From: Lepidodermella squamata | Lineage: Eukaryota > Gastrotricha | Direction: 5' to 3' | Assembly: GCA_047495785.1 (NCBI GenBank) | Contig: JBLDXI010000020.1 | Location: 1,736,001 to 1,800,000 of the forward strand | DNA: 64,000 nucleotides | Shown here: positions 59,491 through 64,000 of the stretch, piece after piece | How positions within the stretch are numbered: the first letter of the stretch is position 1 | Layout: each line of letters begins with the position of its first letter | The notes under the pieces: model-generated | Database searches by the model: none | Told to the model about the DNA's origin: nothing | The model's input: the letters and a program-made list of their open reading frames with translations, nothing else | Position numbers and translations under genes: made by a program

Positions 59491-60274
59491 CCCGAAAAAA
59501 TCAGCGGAGGCGTGGCTTAAAAGGTCATTTTTCCTCACAAATTACAAATCGCCTATGAAAGAGAGCAACGATCATTGATAACAGAATTCATGTGTAGTGT
59601 GACAGTGTGACCTTCGATTACCACTGATGAGTTTTAGAAGCGTCTGTTATAGTATCTATTTTTAGATTTTTCAAAATTATAGACAAACAACGTCTTACCT
59701 GCTATGACGTATTTTAATCAAAGATACTTACGGGGATATGATTGCGGATTTTTTCCCCCACTCCAGTGGATAAATTTACCGCGAAGATTTAGCTCTAAAG
59801 CTAATGGAGTAAAATCAATAAAATCTTTAATTTTTAACAAGCTGCATTTCGAAGAATATTTTCGTCAAATATTTACAGTAGGAAAGAGGACTGAAAAGTC
59901 TGCTAACGAAAGGAAAACAGAATTTTCGCGTTTTGGACATGAATTTTCATTCGTTATGAAGCCCCTAGCAGCCTGTTTTAATACATTCACGTGATTCAAA
60001 CTCTTTTCAGAGTAGGCGAGAGGTCAAATCAAAGTTCGTGAATTATTAAAATAAATCGAAAAATCCGTGTTTCACCTGCTGTAAAGCGGAAGCGTGGTTC
60101 CAATCGAAAACGACTCACGGCACTAATGGCTCTATTTATCGCTAAAAATGATTCATGATTTTCTACACCAACGAACAATTTTTATTTTTAAAATTTTTGC
60201 ACCAGGTTTTCCACTGGACATGATTATAAATAATATGGTATTTTAGTCGCGCATTATTCCTCGTGTTGTCGAAT
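59491..60274. other. Intergenic between P3 and P4
   Basis: AT-rich; the plus-strand ORF at 59704-59994 has no signal peptide, splice site or family resemblance and is probably chance. Confidence 0.4.
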
Positions 60275-60673
60275 TCATATTTTATACGATCGACCACCCT
60301 TGCTCATCGCAAGAGCCGAGCGCCATCGATGAACCGGCTCAGCCAGGCGTGGAATAAAGGGTGCTTGATCTCGCTCTTCATTCAGCTTAATTTCGCCCGA
60401 ATTTTCAAGAGCAGACGATTCGGTGGGCGATTCAGGGGTCATAATTGCCTCGCCAGGCTTCACGCGATTATTCAAAAATTTCGATGGCGTATAAACGGGT
60501 TTCGCGAATGAAATTGCCAGTGATTCGTCGTCCGCCGAATTTTCATCGCCGTAAAAATCGAATTTACCATCTCGGGTCTGGTGATCGGCAGCGTAATTGA
60601 AAATTGAAGCCATGTCCTGGGCTAAATTCGGCGCAATTATTGCGGCGAAAAAGATGACAATACTGAGATTCAT
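60275..60673 (-). CDS. Secreted protein P4, right-hand cluster
   Basis: Intronless, 132 residues. The signal peptide is MNLSIVIFFAAIIAPNLAQ. The middle contains KPVYTPSKFLNNR, equivalent to ITPSRFKEV of P5 and AYTPRSF of P3, which is the main tie to the family. A DDESLAISF segment precedes it. The C-terminus MSKGGRSYKI has Arg-x-Tyr but no Phe-Gly, so it is not an obvious amide precursor. A TATA box lies about 50 bases upstream. Role unknown. Confidence 0.68.
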   Translation of the reverse strand: MNLSIVIFFAAIIAPNLAQDMASIFNYAADHQTRDGKFDFYGDENSADDESLAISFAKPVYTPSKFLNNRVKPGEAIMTPESPTESSALENSGEIKLNEERDQAPFIPRLAEPVHRWRSALAMSKGGRSYKI

Positions 60674-60722
60674 GATAAGCGAAAAATTATTTCAACTAAA
60701 ATTAACTAAAATTTAACAGCCC

Positions 60723-60732
60723 CTTTATATAA
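60723..60732 (-). promoter_or_regulatory. TATA box of P4
   Basis: Minus strand TTATATAAAG, about 50 bases before the P4 ATG at 60673; the same core-promoter spacing as gene C. Confidence 0.6.
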
Positions 60733-61156
60733 CGATCAAAACAAAAACAAGGTAATCAAAACCGCGATTTATTAAAAAAAAAAATAGAGTGGATTAGGAT
60801 TCGGCGCACGTGGTTCATGGCCTGGACGATGTTTACTTGCGGTCCGCGGTGATAATTATGAGAGAAATTTTTAATCACCTTTCGGTCATATGGACAGGCC
60901 TACTTAAGAGTCCCAGATGCAATCTTGATGACGTTTTACTGGTACGGATTCCGGATGCAATTTTTAGGGAGTGTTAATTTCCTTGTCGGGTATATTAGCT
61001 GCTGTTTTTAAGAAAAATGCAGCCGTTAAAAATTCTTGAATACAATATTAAGTAGGGCAACAATTAAGCAGACCTCCCACGTTCCAATTTTATTAATTCC
61101 CACTCAAACACATAATTTCAATTGATGAAATTGCGAGGTTGAAAAAAGACAATTAT
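60733..61156. other. Intergenic between P4 and P5
   Basis: No gene or repeat recognised; an A-run of about 13 lies near 60774-60784. Confidence 0.4.
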
Positions 61157-61513
61157 TCACCCGAAAACAGCCCAGGTGCGACTCATCAATTTCTTAACGT
61201 CATTCGGGTCGATTTCAATGTCATTTTTCGAGATGGGCCTCTTCAGCTTGAGTTCGATCTTTTTATTAGCTGCGTCATTGATCGATTTCGGCGATACCGC
61301 TGCTCCAAATCGAAGATAGGAAGAAATTGGTTTATCCGCCGATTTTACTTCTTTGAATCTTGATGGCGTGATAATAGGCGGTTGATTTGGGTCCATAGCC
61401 AAATTTTCTGAACTGGCAGGATCGCCATGAATTTCGATAACAATCGCTGGTTGTTGGCCAAAGAATTGAGGAAATTGATAAAATAAAACGATCAAGCAAT
61501 AAAAATTGTTCAT
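61157..61513 (-). CDS. Putative amidated-peptide precursor P5 (ends RTWAVFG)
   Basis: Intronless, 118 residues. The signal peptide is MNNFYCLIVLFYQFPQFFG. The middle has PIITPSRFKEV and SSYLRFGAAV. The C-terminus KKLMSRTWAVFG parallels P6 (RRTFAVFG) and P7 (HRFAVFG): cleavage after Arg and use of the final Gly as amide donor would give TWAVF-amide. The protein has no Cys after the signal. The gap to P6 (upstream on this strand) is 129 bp, short enough for an operon, though GTATAAAATA within it may be a private promoter. Confidence 0.72.
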   Translation of the reverse strand: MNNFYCLIVLFYQFPQFFGQQPAIVIEIHGDPASSENLAMDPNQPPIITPSRFKEVKSADKPISSYLRFGAAVSPKSINDAANKKIELKLKRPISKNDIEIDPNDVKKLMSRTWAVFG

Positions 61514-61642
61514 TATTCTCCATAAAAATTGAATTTTTTTATTTCTCTGCTTTTATTTGAGTCGCGTGAGACCGCCATTCATTTATCGAGGATTTTTACA
61601 AATTATTTTATACACGCAAAATAAAAATAAAATTGCTGATTT

Positions 61643-62050
61643 TTAGCCGAAAACTGCGAAAGTACGACGAGCGGCTTTTTTCAACTCTTCATCGTTTGAA
61701 GATTTTCGGTTTTTCGCTTTTTTCAATAGCGACTGGTCCTGGATCAGAGTCTCTAGAATCTTCTTAAAAGCGTCCTCCTGAGATTTTTCCTTGTTATTGT
61801 CGTATGGCTTTGTTGTTACGAAATTGCCGTGCCGAAGCAGGGCTGGTTTTCTGCCTTCAGCCGCGGCTTTTGATCTTGAGGGTGATACAACTCTGTCTTG
61901 TTTAGGTTTGATTAAATAGTCGCCTCGGTCGAAGAATCCATCCTCCAAGGAATCACTCGGTAGTTCCAAGTAAAGAGGAATTTGTTCTGAAAATTCAACA
62001 AAAAATCCCAGCAGCAAGATAGCCGAAATGCTCACGAATTTGAATATCAT
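61643..62050 (-). CDS. Putative amidated-peptide precursor P6 (ends RRTFAVFG)
   Basis: Intronless, 135 residues. The signal peptide is MIFKFVSISAILLLGFFVEFSEQ. The mature start LYLELPSDSLEDGFFDRGDYLIKPKQ is shared with P7 (GFLDRGELLISPKP). The motif VVSPSRSK corresponds to the TPSRF element, and ALLRHGNF to YLRFG. The end ELKKAARRTFAVFG has a dibasic Arg-Arg directly before the terminal peptide and a C-terminal Gly, the clearest proprotein-convertase and amidation site in the cluster. Predicted product TFAVF-amide. A TATA-like stretch is about 60 bases upstream. Confidence 0.74.
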   Translation of the reverse strand: MIFKFVSISAILLLGFFVEFSEQIPLYLELPSDSLEDGFFDRGDYLIKPKQDRVVSPSRSKAAAEGRKPALLRHGNFVTTKPYDNNKEKSQEDAFKKILETLIQDQSLLKKAKNRKSSNDEELKKAARRTFAVFG

Positions 62051-62101
62051 TCTGTATAAAAATTATTGGAAATCTACCGAAAAAAAATAAAAAATGAGTT
62101 G

Positions 62102-62112
62102 CATAAATATAC
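62102..62112 (-). promoter_or_regulatory. TATA-like box of P6
   Basis: Minus strand GTATATTTATG about 55-60 bases before the P6 ATG. Confidence 0.4.
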
Positions 62113-63059
62113 GACGAAAATTGGTGTTTTCGAGTCTAATTTTAGTCGGGGAGCTTAACTGCATTAATCCGAGGTGGCTTAATCATCGCTTAAAAACCTC
62201 AGAATAATTGCCTTCTTGAAATGGCTGTCGTCATCAGAAAAGCTTATATGAGTCGACAAATCACATTTTTGCCCGAATATCAACAGGAATAATTGGACAT
62301 TGGCGTAGCCGCAGTGACGCAAAAGGGAGAAAAACATTTCAAGTAAAAGATTTTCGTTCATCCCGATATAATCGACAAAAATCACGGCTTTGATCATCTG
62401 AATAGATGATGGGCCGTTATTTGATGAAATTCATATAAGATGAACGACTCTCAATATCGCAATTGAGTACGATGCTTACTATTTGTTATTCGGTGATGGA
62501 GAAAGTGATCGATAAGGATATAAGTGCCATGAGCAATAGAAACAGGTTCGAATATGAAGTGGCCGTGATGTTGAAGTAGCTTTTAAAACACGACATTTTC
62601 CTCTTAATTCAACGGAAGAATGAACGTTTGTTATGCGTTCAAAATCGGCTATATTTATCAGAGGGGGAGGAGGGGGTTCCAATTTCATCATGTGGCAAAC
62701 TCAGATTTCTCCAGTAAACTTCCTATAAAAATAGGGTCCCAATAGATTAAGCGGAAACGATTCTTCTATAAATGAAAGATAAACTTTTTGAACCTGGAGT
62801 TTTTACACGGGCCCTAAGCTATTTCGAACAAATTATTGATGTTTAGGCTCCAAAACGGTTAATATATCTGAAAATCACTGATTTGTAAAATCGATATTGA
62901 CTCTGCACTCACTCCTAAACTAGCCAAAAATCGATCATTTGAAATCAATTCAGCGAGCGCGGGAAATCCTATGTCCATTTGGTACTAGCATAAGGCATGA
63001 TAGCATTAAAAATTTAGATTCTAATGATGACATGAAACTTGAAAACCCTTATTTTGGGG
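62113..63059. other. Intergenic between P6 and P7
   Basis: Two short minus-strand ORFs (62179-62397, 62479-62691) lack a signal peptide and the family motifs; not annotated as genes. Confidence 0.4.
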
Positions 63060-63120
63060 AAGTCTAGTGCCAGAGTCCCAAATTTAGTGCTGGAACCCTG
63101 AGTTTAGGGTGCCCACTTGG
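63060..63120. repeat. Inverted copy of the TTTAGTGCTGGA repeat end
   Basis: AAATTTAGTGCTGGAACCCT and GAGTTTAGGGTGCCCACTTG are the reverse complement of the sequence at about 53025-53080 in receptor 2. Part of an element whose other end was not found here. Confidence 0.6.
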
Positions 63121-63339
63121 CAAAACCAAATTGCAAGTTCCCGTAAAAGAGGCCGATCAAGATACCGATAAGCAATGTAGTAGCCAGCCTTCATAATTTA
63201 TTTCCAATCGATTGCCACAAAATTGCCAGACTTCGAGCTATATTTGGCACACCGAGTTGCAACAATTTATTTTTCAACAATAAAAAATGGAAATGTTATG
63301 TACAATTAATGACGTATTAGAAGCAATAAAAAGGTTACG

Positions 63340-63735
63340 CTAGCCGAATACAGCGAATCTGTGGCTGGTCAGTTCCTTGAGATTCTTCTCCATTACAGCG
63401 GGCTTCTTAGCATTTCCAGAGGGCGAATTAGAGTCTGCCGATAATAGCTGCTCTATAGCAGCAGATACCAACTCTTCCTTAGCTTGTTTGGGGTTCGATG
63501 GATGAGGATTCTTTCGGTCCTTTTGCTTGCCTTTGTTCTGAAATCGCAAAGGTGAAAAAATGGCCGTCGGTTTTGGGCTGATTAGCAATTCGCCGCGGTC
63601 TAAAAACCCGGATGACTCATGCGATTGATCATTGACGCTACGCTGTGCTAATTCAATAGCTGGCATTTGCAGTGTAAAATCGAACAGCACCACGCCAAAA
63701 ACACCTATCACCACGATATTTGGCAAGCAGTTCAT
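63340..63735 (-). CDS. Putative amidated-peptide precursor P7 (ends HRFAVFG)
   Basis: Intronless, 131 residues. The signal peptide is MNCLPNIVVIGVFGVVLFDF. The mature region GFLDRGELLISPKP and IFSPLRFQNK align with P6 and the TPSRF element of P5. A Lys/Arg-rich middle (GKQKDRKNPHP) follows, then an EELVSAAIEQLL helix similar to P6 (DAFKKILETLI). The end ELTSHRFAVFG would give FAVF-amide after monobasic cleavage. The closest relative is P6. TTTAAATACTATATG on the minus strand, about 45-60 bases upstream, may be its core promoter. Confidence 0.73.
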   Translation of the reverse strand: MNCLPNIVVIGVFGVVLFDFTLQMPAIELAQRSVNDQSHESSGFLDRGELLISPKPTAIFSPLRFQNKGKQKDRKNPHPSNPKQAKEELVSAAIEQLLSADSNSPSGNAKKPAVMEKNLKELTSHRFAVFG

Positions 63736-64000
63736 GTTTCGCTACTAGAAAATGTGAATATTAAACCACGGGTGTGACATATAGTATTTAAATTCGAAGT
63801 GACCCTTGTGGATAAAATACATTATCGGTTAATTAAAAATGACTGTAGTTTTTATTTGATTAAATTATAACAAGAATCAGTCACGCCCACCGGTCTCAGC
63901 AGACCTTAATTTTATTCGAGAAAGGTGTCGCGCAATAAAATGATGACCTTTTACGATGTAATTTGGACAGAAAAAAACTATTTAAAATTAGAGAACTGTC
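63736..64000. other. Upstream region of P7, window edge
   Basis: Contains the likely P7 core promoter (minus strand, about 63779-63796). Nothing else recognised before the window ends. Confidence 0.4.

Noticed and set aside
1-64000. CRISPR arrays, rRNA, bacterial operons or viral genes
   Set aside because: None seen. Spliced genes and TATA-driven small genes are eukaryotic; repeats are dispersed, not regularly spaced.

Overview
This is a window of animal nuclear DNA, most likely from a nematode. The evidence is many short AT-rich introns with GTAAGT-like donors and TTTTCAG/TTTTTAG acceptors, two divergent nuclear receptors with CEACK P-boxes, small tandemly arranged secreted-protein genes, and intergenic DNA full of short TA-flanked inverted-repeat transposons. 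The phylum is inferred from gene architecture; no rRNA or spliced leader is present to confirm it. Nothing here looks prokaryotic. All exon models were made by hand from frame and splice consensus.

Layout. 1-2480 (+): the 3' part of a Ser/Pro-rich, low-complexity protein; its intron carries two inverted-repeat elements. 3108-10668 (+): six tandem genes (A-F) for small secreted proteins sharing a core Cys-Gly-x-[DN]-Pro and usually a C-terminal Cys followed by Asp-Tyr-[Ile/Val]. Four share one phase-1 intron; two have none. 11967-13558 (+): a seven-exon peptidyl-alpha-hydroxyglycine alpha-amidating lyase (PAL) without a monooxygenase domain. 13742-16837 (-): a helical-repeat protein whose C-terminal half resembles cohesin SCC3/STAG, convergent with PAL. 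17325-18209 (+): a six-helix membrane protein resembling the FRAG1/DRAM/Sfk1 family. 20043-20426 (+): a small secreted six-Cys protein. 22596-28539 (-): nuclear receptor 1, with a long insertion inside zinc finger 2. 28540-52583: about 24 kb with almost no coding signal, dense in repeats, holding a fragment resembling a third receptor zinc finger near 36.15 kb. 52584-57507 (+): nuclear receptor 2, a paralogue sharing an intron position in the ligand-binding domain; its last intron hosts a 1.1 kb TA-flanked inverted-repeat element enclosing a small secreted-protein ORF. 57889-63735 (-): seven small secreted-protein genes, four ending in an Arg-preceded aromatic peptide plus Phe-Gly or Phe-Gly-Arg.

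How it may fit together. The right-hand cluster looks like neuropeptide or hormone precursors whose C-terminal Gly could be converted to an amide, and a PAL gene, which performs the last step of amidation, lies in the same window. The left-hand cluster looks like a separate secreted family with one conserved disulfide. The functional links are inference; signal peptides, motifs, intron phases and repeat structures are read directly from the sequence.
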